64,000 nt of DNA from Gemmobacter caeni (GTDB lineage: Bacteria > Pseudomonadota > Alphaproteobacteria > Rhodobacterales > Rhodobacteraceae). The position numbers were made by a program, and so were the translations under genes. The stretch lies in assembly GCF_003054195.1 (NCBI RefSeq), contig NZ_QBKP01000005.1:1-64000 (forward strand), read 5' to 3'. The notes beneath the pieces are model-generated. The model ran no database searches. It was not told the DNA's origin and was given only the letters and a program-made list of their open reading frames with translations. This document shows positions 24,009-33,164 of this stretch, piece after piece. The first letter of the stretch is position 1. The number at the start of each line of letters is the position of its first letter.

Positions 24009-25340
24009 TTATCCCTTGATAAGCTTCTTGCGCAGCCAGCCCGACAGGCTGTCCATCGCCATGACCATCAGCACGATCAGCACCATGTAATAGGCGACCT
24101 CTTCCCAGTCTTTCTGGGTGATGATGGCCTGGGTCAACAGCAGGCCGATGCCGCCGCCGACGATGGCGCCGATCACGGTGGCGCTGCGGGTGTTGGATTC
24201 GAGGTAGTAAAGCACTTGGCTCACCAGCACCGGCGTCACCTGCGGGATCACCCCGAACCGTGCGCGCTGCACGGCGCTGGCGCCGGTGGAGCGGATGCCC
24301 TCCACCTGTTTCTCGTCGATGTTTTCCAGCGCTTCCGAGAACATCTTGCCGAAACTGCCGGTGTCGGTCAGAAGGATGGCCAGCGCGCCTGTCATCGGGC
24401 CGGGGCCGAAGGCCCGGCTGAGGATGATGGTCCAGATCAGCCCGTCCACGCCGCGGATGAAATCGAACACACGGCGCATGGCAAAGCGCAGCGGCCCCAG
24501 CGGCATGAAGTTGCGCGCGGCCAGAAAGCCCAGCGGCAGGGCGATCACCGCCGCCCCCATGGTGCCAAGGAAGGCCATCAGCACGGTTTCAAACATCGCC
24601 CAGGCGACGTCGCCATGACGCCACATGCGGTTGTTCCAGAACTCGGACAGCATATAGCCCAGATTGCTGCGCGCATGGTCCACCCGATCCCCCCACAGCG
24701 CCAGCGCGGCCAGTTCGCCCGCGCCCTTGCCTGCGAAGGGGCTGTCGAGTGTGAAGAAGAACAGCTCCCTCCCTGGCTGGTAGCGGAAGGTTTCAACCTT
24801 CGACCGGGTATAGGCGAAGCGCCCGGCATCCGTGGTGACGCTGACCCGGTTGTCAGAGGCGTTGATCCAGTCTGGCAGCGGTTCAGGCGCGGTCAGGCGC
24901 AGCTTGCCGTCTTCGGGCGCGATGTCGATGGTGCCGTAGCCCGGCACCACATAGCGCGCACCGGCCGCGTCATAAGTGACGATATTGCCGCCGCCGAGGT
25001 CGATGACCGTGGTGTCGCCCGTCTGCATCACCCAGTCGGGCAACTGGCCTTCGGGGTAAGCCCCTTTCGCCTCGCCTTCGATGGCGACGCTCAGCCTGCC
25101 GCTGCGGTTGTCGCGGGTCACATGGGTCTTGTAGGACCAGAAATCCGACAAAAGGATGACCGCATTGTCAGGCCGCATCCGCGCGGCAATGCCCGCGATA
25201 TCGAAGGCGAAGAAGATATAGACAAAATAGGCGCAGATCACTGCAGGCACCGCCAGCGCCATGCGGCGACGCAGGGTAAAACGCCGAATGACCGTTTCGG
25301 TCAGCGGAGCGCGGGCCCCGGTAAAATCGGTCACGGCCAT
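24009..25340 (-). CDS. phnE: Phosphonate ABC transporter permease with large periplasmic insert
   Basis: A 443-residue inner-membrane subunit of PhnCDE. The C-terminal ~230 residues are a standard PhnE permease with the ATPase-coupling loop EALENIDEKQVEGIRSTGASAVQRARFGVIPQ (split around the EAA-type Gly). A helix at about 28-50 is followed by about 170 mostly hydrophilic residues predicted periplasmic before the next helix; PhnE alone is usually near 260-290. It follows the other permease by 2 bp, so the two likely form a heterodimer. Confidence 0.92.
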   Translation of the reverse strand: MAVTDFTGARAPLTETVIRRFTLRRRMALAVPAVICAYFVYIFFAFDIAGIAARMRPDNAVILLSDFWSYKTHVTRDNRSGRLSVAIEGEAKGAYPEGQLPDWVMQTGDTTVIDLGGGNIVTYDAAGARYVVPGYGTIDIAPEDGKLRLTAPEPLPDWINASDNRVSVTTDAGRFAYTRSKVETFRYQPGRELFFFTLDSPFAGKGAGELAALALWGDRVDHARSNLGYMLSEFWNNRMWRHGDVAWAMFETVLMAFLGTMGAAVIALPLGFLAARNFMPLGPLRFAMRRVFDFIRGVDGLIWTIILSRAFGPGPMTGALAILLTDTGSFGKMFSEALENIDEKQVEGIRSTGASAVQRARFGVIPQVTPVLVSQVLYYLESNTRSATVIGAIVGGGIGLLLTQAIITQKDWEEVAYYMVLIVLMVMAMDSLSGWLRKKLIKG

Positions 25341-25342
25341 GT

Positions 25343-26221
25343 TCAGCGCCCCCTCACCAGTTTTTCACGCGCGCGGTCCGACAGGCGGTCGATGGCCACG
25401 ATGGTCAGGAACAAAAGCAGGAAGATCGCGACGACTTCGTCATATCGCCCCTGCCCCCATTGCATCGCCAGTTTCAGATCGTGGCCGATGCCGCCCTCGC
25501 CCACGAAGCCAAGGATGGCCGAGGCGCGCACATTGATTTCAAACCGCAGCAGCGCATAGCTGAGCCAGTTCGGCGCCGCCTGCGGGATGACACCGAGCCA
25601 CATCTTCTGGCCCCATGTGGCGCCAACCGAGGTCAGCCCCTCGACCGGCTTCAGATCGGCATTTTCGGCCACTTCGGAAAACAGCTTCCCCAGAGCCCCC
25701 GAGGTATGCAGGGCGATGGCGATGACTGCCGGAACCGGGCCACCGCCCAGGAGGTAGATCAGCACCAGCGCGATGACGATTTCGGGCACGGCGCGAAAGG
25801 CATCCATCATGCGGCGAAACACGCCGGTGAAGCGCGGCCAGCGCGACAGCCCCCGCGTGGACAGCAAGGCCAGCACCATGGCGGCCAGCCCGCCCGCGAG
25901 TGTGGACACCGCCGCGATGTTGATCGTCTCGATCAGCGAGGGCACATGCGCCCAGATCAGGCCCGGCACCTCGGCCCGTTTTGCCCAGGCTTCGGAAATC
26001 ACTTCCGACGGAAAGGCAAAGACCTGCGGCAACCCGTCGATGAAGCCACCCGCATTGCGGCTTTCAGCCAGACGGAAACCCGAGGCCATCAGCGCCACGA
26101 ACAGCACCAGCAGAATCCCGCCATACATGCGGCGGCGACGCACCAGATCAAGATAGGCGTCGCGCCCGTTGGTGGGGCCGGGGCCTTTGTCGCCCTGCGG
26201 GCCGAAGGCGATATCTACCAT
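25343..26221 (-). CDS. phnE: Phosphonate ABC transporter permease
   Basis: A 292-residue permease with six or so membrane helices and the EAA-like cytoplasmic loop SEVAENADLKPVEGLTSVG followed by ATWGQKMWLGVIPQAAP. It is the first of two adjacent permease genes. It starts 76 bp after phnD, with a stem-loop between them. Together with PhnC and PhnD it should import phosphonates or phosphate esters. Confidence 0.93.
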   Translation of the reverse strand: MVDIAFGPQGDKGPGPTNGRDAYLDLVRRRRMYGGILLVLFVALMASGFRLAESRNAGGFIDGLPQVFAFPSEVISEAWAKRAEVPGLIWAHVPSLIETINIAAVSTLAGGLAAMVLALLSTRGLSRWPRFTGVFRRMMDAFRAVPEIVIALVLIYLLGGGPVPAVIAIALHTSGALGKLFSEVAENADLKPVEGLTSVGATWGQKMWLGVIPQAAPNWLSYALLRFEINVRASAILGFVGEGGIGHDLKLAMQWGQGRYDEVVAIFLLLFLTIVAIDRLSDRAREKLVRGR

Positions 26222-26255
26222 TGTGCAGTCCTGTTGCGGGGCCGGAAAAGAAATT

Positions 26256-26281
26256 GCCGGGCTCCCTTCAGGGAACCCGGC
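26256..26281 (-). terminator. Intra-operon stem-loop between phnD and phnE
   Basis: On the minus strand GCCGGGTTCCC-TGAA-GGGAGCCCGGC, an 11-bp stem with one wobble pair and a stable loop. It is followed by AATTTCTTTTCC. It probably gives partial termination or 3' protection so that the binding protein mRNA is in excess over the permeases. Confidence 0.7.
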
Positions 26282-26297
26282 GACACGTCAGAAAAAC

Positions 26298-27194
26298 TCA
26301 CATGCCTTCTTGCAGCTTCCGGGCCGCAACGATGCCCAGATACTCGTCATGGGTAACCGGAACGAAGTCTTTGGCTTCGCCCGCAGCCACGCCATAGGCG
26401 CAATCCTTGTCGGTTTCATGAAGATCGGCGGTCAGCGCGATCACCTTGTCCTTGACGTCCTGCGGCAGCGCTTTGCGCACCACCATCGGCCCTTCGGGGA
26501 TCAGCTTCGACTTCCATATTTCCACGAGGTCATTCATGTCGACGAGGCCCGCATCGGCAGCCTTGCGGAAGGCGCCGGAATTGTAGCCGTCTTCCCAGTT
26601 GCCCAGACCGTCAGCCCAGCTTACGCCAGCGTCGAAATCGCCCTTGGCAACGCCGACGATGGTTTGCTCGTGGCCGCCCGAGAATTTCACTTCACCGAAG
26701 TAATCTTCCAGCTTGCCATACTTCTCTTGCAGCTCTGCACCCGGCACCAGATAGCCCGAGGTCGAGTTCGGTTCACCGAAGGCAAAGACCTTGCCCTTGG
26801 CATCCTCGATCGAGGTGATCCCCGAGTCCTTGCGGGCGAAACCGATCGAGTAGTAGCCGGTCGAGCCGTCCATGTTCTGCTTGGTCAGAACCGGCTCCAC
26901 CGCTTCCGGGTCGGTCAGGTAGATCTTAGCATAACCCGAGGCGCCCAGCCACGCGAGGTCAAGCGTGCCGCCCAGCAGGCCCTGGATCACGCCGTCATAA
27001 TCGGCCGGGGTAAAGACCTTGACCGGCACGCCCAGCGCCTCTTCGATCTTCGCGCGATAGCATTCGTTCGAGGTCATACGATCCTGGGCGTTTTCGCCGC
27101 CAAGGATGCCGACATTGAACTGGGTGATGCCTTCGGCGCTGGCAGCGCCGGTCAGCGCGGTGGTCGCGGCAAGGGCGAGGAGGAGGTGTTTCAT
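26298..27194 (-). CDS. phnD: Phosphonate ABC transporter substrate-binding protein
   Basis: A 298-residue periplasmic protein with signal peptide MKHLLLALAATTALTGAASA and a two-lobed PhnD domain: FNVGILGGENAQDRM, VIQGLLGGTLDLAWLGASGYA, FGEPNSTSGYLVPGAEL and GVSWADGLGNW. It binds phosphonates for PhnC/PhnE import. ATG 27194 is preferred over one nine codons upstream because the signal peptide and GGAG fit it. Confidence 0.95.
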   Translation of the reverse strand: MKHLLLALAATTALTGAASAEGITQFNVGILGGENAQDRMTSNECYRAKIEEALGVPVKVFTPADYDGVIQGLLGGTLDLAWLGASGYAKIYLTDPEAVEPVLTKQNMDGSTGYYSIGFARKDSGITSIEDAKGKVFAFGEPNSTSGYLVPGAELQEKYGKLEDYFGEVKFSGGHEQTIVGVAKGDFDAGVSWADGLGNWEDGYNSGAFRKAADAGLVDMNDLVEIWKSKLIPEGPMVVRKALPQDVKDKVIALTADLHETDKDCAYGVAAGEAKDFVPVTHDEYLGIVAARKLQEGM

Positions 27195-27244
27195 CGGTGT
27201 GCTCCGGGTTCTGCCCTGCATTCTGCGGGGCGGGTGAAACGGGT

Positions 27245-28066
27245 TCAGTTGGCCAGCATCCGCTCGGCCCAGGCCCGGTCGGGCGCGGTATCGGCGGGAA
27301 TGGCGGTCGAGGTCGCGGCCTCGTTGAAGCTGTCGTCGGCGCCGTAGATGTCGCGCGCGACGCCGGTCGAAAGCTGTTCCGGCGTGCCGTCAAAGACGAT
27401 GCGGCCGTCCCGCATGCCGATCACCCGGTCGCAATAGCGCCGCGCGGTATCCAGCGTGTGCAGGTTGGCGATGACCATGCGGCCATCCTCGACATTGATG
27501 CGCTTCAGCGTGTCCATCACAATCTGCGCATTCATCGGGTCGAGGCTGGCAATGGGTTCGTCAGCAAGGATGATACGGGGGTCCTGCATCAGCGCCCGCG
27601 CGATGGCGACGCGCTGCTGCTGGCCACCCGAAAGCGCCTCGGCCCGTTTTGGCGCCTGCTCGGCGATGCCCAGCCGGTCAAGGATTTCCAGCGCCTTCAG
27701 GATGTCGGCGCGGGGCCAGAGGTTGAACAGCGTTTGCAGGGTGGACCGGCGGTTCAGAATGCCATGCAGCACGTTCGAGGCCACATCCATGCGTGGCACA
27801 AGGTTGAACTGCTGGAAGATCATCGCGCAGTCACTTTGCCAGGCGCGGGCGGCGGCACCTTTCAGCGCAAGGATATCACGACCCTCAACCATGATCTGTC
27901 CGGCGCTGGCGTCGGTCAGGCGGTTCATCATGCGCAGGAAGGTCGACTTGCCCGCACCGGACCGGCCAATGATCCCCACGAAGGCGGGGCGGTCGATATC
28001 AAAGCTGATCGCGTCCACCGCGGCCTTCTGGCCGAACACGCGCGATACATTGCGGACTTGCAGCAT
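27245..28066 (-). CDS. phnC: Phosphonate ABC transporter ATP-binding protein
   Basis: A 273-residue ABC ATPase: Walker [11 protein letters not shown]-loop [12 protein letters not shown], signature [15 protein letters not shown], Walker [13 protein letters not shown], switch His in [15 protein letters not shown]. These match PhnC of phosphonate importers. It is the first gene of the minus-strand transport operon, and a Pho-box-like array precedes it. Confidence 0.96.
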   Translation of the reverse strand: MLQVRNVSRVFGQKAAVDAISFDIDRPAFVGIIGRSGAGKSTFLRMMNRLTDASAGQIMVEGRDILALKGAAARAWQSDCAMIFQQFNLVPRMDVASNVLHGILNRRSTLQTLFNLWPRADILKALEILDRLGIAEQAPKRAEALSGGQQQRVAIARALMQDPRIILADEPIASLDPMNAQIVMDTLKRINVEDGRMVIANLHTLDTARRYCDRVIGMRDGRIVFDGTPEQLSTGVARDIYGADDSFNEAATSTAIPADTAPDRAWAERMLAN

Positions 28067-28111
28067 CCCCGCCCCTTCCGTTCGAGTCGGGGCGATTGCT
28101 ATGCGGGCCGC

Positions 28112-28151
28112 ATGACAGCCACGCCAAAGTCAGGTGACGACTTGGTGACAA
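28112..28151 (-). promoter_or_regulatory. Pho-box-like array upstream of phnC
   Basis: On the minus strand, four 7-mers recur every 11 bp: TTGTCAC, TCGTCAC, CTTTGGC and CTGTCAT, with 4-bp spacers. The best adjacent pair, TTGTCACCAAGTCGTCAC (28134-28151), matches the PhoB consensus CTGTCAT-N4-CTGTCAC at 11 of 14 positions, and the promoter-proximal unit is a perfect half-site. The array ends 45 bp before the phnC ATG. PhoB control is inferred. Confidence 0.65.
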
Positions 28152-28242
28152 TGCGGGCGAACAGGGTGGAAAGCCGGTTGGTCACGCCCCTGAAGCGAGG
28201 GCAGCACCGCACGGTACCGCCCTCTGGTTGCCGCGCCGGGCT

Positions 28243-28812
28243 TCAGCGGTCAAACATCGCCAGCTTTGCGAAATCAAGCTGTTCCAGCACCGGAATCATC
28301 GCCGCTGGCTCCATCCCCTGTGCCTGGACCAGCACCCGGTTGCCGACCAGCGCCGACAGGTCGGTTCCCTGCTCCAGCATATCCTGCCCGCCAACCTTGG
28401 TGACCTTACCCATCATCTGCATCATCTGCGCGTTGCCCAGCATCCCCGCCATCGAGGCCACCAGCGGGCTGTCCGCCGTCAGCGTCAGGGTGAATCCGTT
28501 GCCATCAGCATCGGAGTAGCGCGCGGAAATCAGCGTTCCGGCCATGCCCATCATCGCCATGCCATTGGCAGCTTCGGCATCGACCTCACGCGTCCAGCCC
28601 GAAGGCGCCTCGGGCAGCAGGGCTTGCAGTCGCTTCGATTGCAGGGCCTGCACCGCCTTCCCGGCAGCAATCACCTGCGCCGCGGTCCCGTTCAGGTCAC
28701 CCGCTTCATAAGACGCTTTCGCAGCGTCAAGCGCGTCGGTTACCTCGTCGGCAAAAGCAGGCGTGGCCAGCACAAATCCGGCACAGGCGGCAAAAATGGC
28801 TTTCTTCAGCAT
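28243..28812 (-). CDS. Periplasmic hypothetical protein
   Basis: A 189-residue protein with signal peptide MLKKAIFAACAGFVLATPAFA and a mature domain containing a helical region (VTDALDAAKASYEAGDLNGTAAQV), LLPEAPSGWTREVDAE and a methionine-rich stretch (NAQMMQMMGKVTKV). The family is not recognised by me. Proteins of this length with LPEAPSGW phrases occur as conserved periplasmic proteins in Rhodobacterales. It stands alone between phnC and the serC leader. Confidence 0.7.
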   Translation of the reverse strand: MLKKAIFAACAGFVLATPAFADEVTDALDAAKASYEAGDLNGTAAQVIAAGKAVQALQSKRLQALLPEAPSGWTREVDAEAANGMAMMGMAGTLISARYSDADGNGFTLTLTADSPLVASMAGMLGNAQMMQMMGKVTKVGGQDMLEQGTDLSALVGNRVLVQAQGMEPAAMIPVLEQLDFAKLAMFDR

Positions 28813-29029
28813 ATCTTCCTCGTGTTCTGAAATCCGTCAGCCCCGCAGAAAAACCGGGGCCAGTGCACACCTGACGCGAGGAAGTCGCCCTGGTCCAGCA
28901 GAAACCGACATTCGGGTGGCATTTCCTTCCGCCGCCCCGCCACCCGTTCCATCGGACAACCGGTTCGCAACCGGCCCGGTTACGACGGGTTTCCTATCGG
29001 AAACGACATTTCCGCTTGCAAGAATCTCA

Positions 29030-29095
29030 GGGCTTCCGTAATTCCGGCGGCGGGACACCTCTCCCCAACGAGAGGCTTATATCTGGAAGGATACC
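29030..29095 (+). promoter_or_regulatory. Candidate serC RNA motif (leader of serC-serA)
   Basis: Immediately before serC are a GC-rich segment (CCGGCGGCGGGAC) and the hairpin CCTCTC-cccaac-GAGAGG, followed by TTATATCTGGAAGGA as the ribosome binding site. Alphaproteobacteria carry a conserved RNA element, the serC motif, in exactly this place upstream of serC-serA. The hairpin next to the ribosome-binding site suggests translational control. The match is by position and by memory of the motif, without an alignment. Confidence 0.55.
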
Positions 29096-30253
<1,158 letters not shown>

Positions 30254-30347
30254 TCCTTTCGGGGGCGCCCCGATGCGCCCCCTCCCCACAATCCCCCGGA
30301 TGCGCCCTGCGCATCAATGTGAACATACATTCGCAAAGGATACCGCA

Positions 30348-31943
30348 ATGGCTCCCCGCGTTCTAGTCTCCGACGAACTCTCTGAAACCGCCGTCCAGAT
30401 CTTCCGCGACCGTGGCGTCGAGGTCGACTACATGCCGAAGCTCGGCAAGGACAAGGAAAAGCTGGCTGAACTCATCAACCAGTATGACGGTCTCGCCATC
30501 CGCTCGGCCACCAAGGTCACCGAAAAGCTGCTGGAAAGCGCCACCAACCTGAAGGTCGTGGGCCGCGCCGGTATCGGTGTCGACAACGTCGACATCCCGG
30601 CAGCTTCGAAGAAAGGCGTGATCGTGATGAACACGCCCTTCGGCAACTCGATCACCACAGCCGAACATGCCATCGCCATGATGTTCGCCGTCGCCCGGCA
30701 AATCCCCGAGGCCAATGCCTCCACCCATGCCGGGAAATGGGAAAAGTCGAAATTCATGGGGGTCGAGCTGTTCAACAAGACGCTCGGGGTGATCGGCGCG
30801 GGCAATATCGGCGGCATCGTCTGCGACCGTGCGGTTGGGCTGAAGATGAAGGTCATCGCCTATGATCCCTTCCTCTCGGAAGAGCGCGCGAAAACGCTGG
30901 GTGTACACAAGGTCGAGCTGGAAGAGCTGCTGGCCAAGGCTGATTTCATCACGCTGCACGTTCCGCTGACCGACAAGACCCGCAACATCCTGTCGCGCGA
31001 GAACCTCGCCAAGACCAGGAAGGGTGTGCGCATCATCAACTGCGCCCGCGGCGGTCTGGTGGATGAGGCGGCACTGAAAGACGCGCTGGACAGCGGCCAT
31101 GTGGCAGGGGCGGCGCTGGATGTGTTCGAAGTCGAACCGGCGACCGAAAACGTGCTCTTCGGCCACCCCAATGTCGTCTGCACCCCGCACCTCGGCGCCT
31201 CGACCACCGAAGCGCAGGAAAACGTCGCGCTGCAAGTGGCCGAACAGATGTCGGACTACCTGCTGACCGGAGCGGTGCAAAACGCGCTGAACATGCCGAA
31301 CGTCACCGCCGAACAGGCCGCCGTCATGGGCCCCTGGATCAAACTGGCCGACCATCTGGGCGCCTTTATCGGCCAGATGACGGACGAGCCGATCAAGGCC
31401 ATCAATATCCTCTACGATGGCCGCGTGGCGGACATGAACCTCGCCGCGCTGAACCAGTCGGTCATCGCCGGCGTGCTGAAGGCGCATAACCCGGATGTGA
31501 ACCTCGTCTCCGCCCCCATCGTGGCCAAGGACAAGGGCATTCAGGTTTCGACGACCAAACAGGACAAGACCGGCGCCTTTGATGCCTATATCAAGGTCAC
31601 CATGGTAACGGACAAGCGCGAACGCTCGGTCGCGGGCACCTGCTTCGCCGATGGCAAGCCGCGCTTCATCCAGATCAAGGGCATCAATATCGACGCCGAG
31701 GTCGGCGCCCATATGCTCTACACCACCAACGAGGACGTGCCGGGCATCATCGGCCTTCTGGGCATGACCATGGGCAAGAACGGCGTGAACATCGCCAACT
31801 TTACCCTTGGCCGCTCCGGCGTGGGGCAGGACGCCATCGCGCTCCTGTATCTCGATCAGGCCATCGACCCGAAGGTGGTGGACACGCTGGAGGCGACCGG
31901 CATGTTCCAGCAGGTCAAACCCCTTCAATTCCACGTTGCATGA
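30348..31943 (+). CDS. serA: D-3-phosphoglycerate dehydrogenase
   Basis: This 531-residue enzyme catalyses the first committed step of serine synthesis. It has an NAD-binding fold with GVIGAGNIGG (about residues 146-155), the conserved Arg in NCARGGLVDEAAL, and the catalytic His in CTPHLGAS. An intervening ASB-type domain precedes the C-terminal ACT domain (LYTTNEDVPGIIGLLGMTMG). It is of the long type with potential serine feedback. ATG 30348 follows AAAGGA. A terminator follows. Confidence 0.97.
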   Translation: MAPRVLVSDELSETAVQIFRDRGVEVDYMPKLGKDKEKLAELINQYDGLAIRSATKVTEKLLESATNLKVVGRAGIGVDNVDIPAASKKGVIVMNTPFGNSITTAEHAIAMMFAVARQIPEANASTHAGKWEKSKFMGVELFNKTLGVIGAGNIGGIVCDRAVGLKMKVIAYDPFLSEERAKTLGVHKVELEELLAKADFITLHVPLTDKTRNILSRENLAKTRKGVRIINCARGGLVDEAALKDALDSGHVAGAALDVFEVEPATENVLFGHPNVVCTPHLGASTTEAQENVALQVAEQMSDYLLTGAVQNALNMPNVTAEQAAVMGPWIKLADHLGAFIGQMTDEPIKAINILYDGRVADMNLAALNQSVIAGVLKAHNPDVNLVSAPIVAKDKGIQVSTTKQDKTGAFDAYIKVTMVTDKRERSVAGTCFADGKPRFIQIKGINIDAEVGAHMLYTTNEDVPGIIGLLGMTMGKNGVNIANFTLGRSGVGQDAIALLYLDQAIDPKVVDTLEATGMFQQVKPLQFHVA

Positions 31944-31945
31944 TA

Positions 31946-31979
31946 CGAAAGGGCCGGGCATCCCCCGGCCCTTTTCCTT
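31946..31979 (+). terminator. Terminator after serA
   Basis: A hairpin AAGGGCCGGG-loop-CCCGGCCCTT, followed by TTCCTTT, a few bases after the serA stop. Confidence 0.85.
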
Positions 31980-32069
31980 TCAAAGCGGCGCGACAGCCGT
32001 TCCGCCCGTGAAATCCGCTCACCCGCGCCGCAACCCGGCCTCAGCGCCTGTGGCACCCTTGCCCTTTGC

Positions 32070-32120
32070 CCCTTGTCCAAATACTCCACGGGGGTCCGGG
32101 GGCGTGAAGCCCCCGGCGCT
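32070..32120. repeat. GC-rich interspersed intergenic repeat with hairpin
   Basis: The segment CTTGTCCAAATACTCC followed by the hairpin CCGGGGGC-GTGAA-GCCCCCGG (32096-32116, 8-bp perfect arms). Elements of this layout (a short AT-rich lead, then a CCGGGGGC hairpin) are dispersed between genes in Rhodobacterales genomes. The related layout at 61943-62008 lies at another gene boundary. Confidence 0.6.
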
Positions 32121-32144
32121 TTCCATTCCGCGAAGGGATACCCC

Positions 32145-32876
32145 ATGCGCGCCTATGCCATCGGTGACATCCACGGTCATCTGAACCTGCTGCTTGCCGC
32201 ACATACCTTCATCGCAGAGGATATGGCCCGCCATGGCGGCCCTGCGCCGGTCATCCATCTGGGTGATCTGGTGGATCGCGGCCCCGACAGCCGCGGCGTC
32301 ATTGAGCATCTGATGCAGGGGCAGGCACGCGGCGAAGACTGGGTGGTGCTGAAGGGCAATCATGACCGCATGTTCAGCCTGTTCCTGGATGACCCTGCGG
32401 CACAGGACCCGGGGCTCCGGCCCGACTACACCTGGCTGCACCCGCGCCTTGGCGGGGCAACCACGCTCGCCTCTTATGGCATCCATGCCCCCGGCGACCG
32501 GCCGGTCGCGCCGGTCCATGCCGATGCGCTGGCGGCTGTGCCGCAGGCACACCGGGACTGGCTGGCCTCCCGCCCCACGATGCACCGGGCAGGCGATCTG
32601 GTCTTCGTCCATGCCGGCATCCGCCCCGGTGTCGCGTTCGAGGATCAGACGGAAACCGATCTGGTCTGGATTCGCGAACCCTTCCTCTCGGACGACCGCG
32701 ACCATGGCGCGCTGATCGTGCATGGCCATACCGCGCTGGATGCACCGACGCATTACGGCAACCGGCTGAACCTCGACAGCGGTGCCGCCTATGGCGGGCC
32801 GCTGACCGCCGTCGCCTTCGAGGGGCGCGAGGTATTTCACCTGACACCCTCCGGACGCGTGCCATTGCAACCCTGA
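32145..32876 (+). CDS. Serine/threonine protein phosphatase-type metallophosphoesterase
   Basis: A 243-residue PPP-family protein with the full motif set: AIGDIHGHLNLL, HLGDLVDRGPDS, LKGNHDRMF, FVHAGIRPGV and IVHGHTALDAP, placing two metal ions at the active site. Such bacterial PrpA/ApaH-like enzymes dephosphorylate proteins or dinucleoside polyphosphates; the substrate is not predictable. It starts after the hairpin repeat and appears monocistronic. Confidence 0.9.
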   Translation: MRAYAIGDIHGHLNLLLAAHTFIAEDMARHGGPAPVIHLGDLVDRGPDSRGVIEHLMQGQARGEDWVVLKGNHDRMFSLFLDDPAAQDPGLRPDYTWLHPRLGGATTLASYGIHAPGDRPVAPVHADALAAVPQAHRDWLASRPTMHRAGDLVFVHAGIRPGVAFEDQTETDLVWIREPFLSDDRDHGALIVHGHTALDAPTHYGNRLNLDSGAAYGGPLTAVAFEGREVFHLTPSGRVPLQP

Positions 32877-32990
32877 GCCGCGCGCAACCCGAACAAAACG
32901 CCACAATCCCGTCACCCGGCGGTAAGCTGGCGTTAATCGACCCGGCACAGGCTGGACTGCGGGGGCAGGTCCAGCAAGGGAGTGTCGGAA

Positions 32991-33158
32991 ATGACGGTGG
33001 AAATGATCGACGGAATGCGCGTTCTGAAACTGAGAGATCATTCGCGCAACGCCCAACCCAGGGGCGATGACATGGTGACCATGGTGCATCTGTGGCGCCT
33101 GCTCTCGGGCGGGCACGCCCTGCGCGACACGACGCTGGCGCCGCGGCGGTTTCTCTGA
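32991..33158 (+). CDS. Possible 55-residue small protein
   Basis: A clean ATG-to-TGA frame preceded by AAGGGAG at a somewhat long spacing (about 10 bp). The product is basic and amphipathic: MTVEMIDGMRVLKLRDHSRN, then DDMVTMVHLWRLLSGGHALR and a short tail. A hairpin CTGGACTGC/GCAGGTCCAG lies just upstream (32952-32974). There is no known family. It converges on the MFS gene with 6 bp between stops. Confidence 0.4.
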   Translation: MTVEMIDGMRVLKLRDHSRNAQPRGDDMVTMVHLWRLLSGGHALRDTTLAPRRFL

Positions 33159-33164
33159 CCCGGC

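Noticed and set aside
23985-25559. 524-codon plus-strand frame opposite the phnE genes
   Set aside because: Antisense to two clear permeases; composition is His/Gln/Arg-rich without motifs.
30363-31961. 532-codon minus-strand frame opposite serA
   Set aside because: The serA protein is unmistakable on the plus strand; the antisense frame has shadow-type composition.
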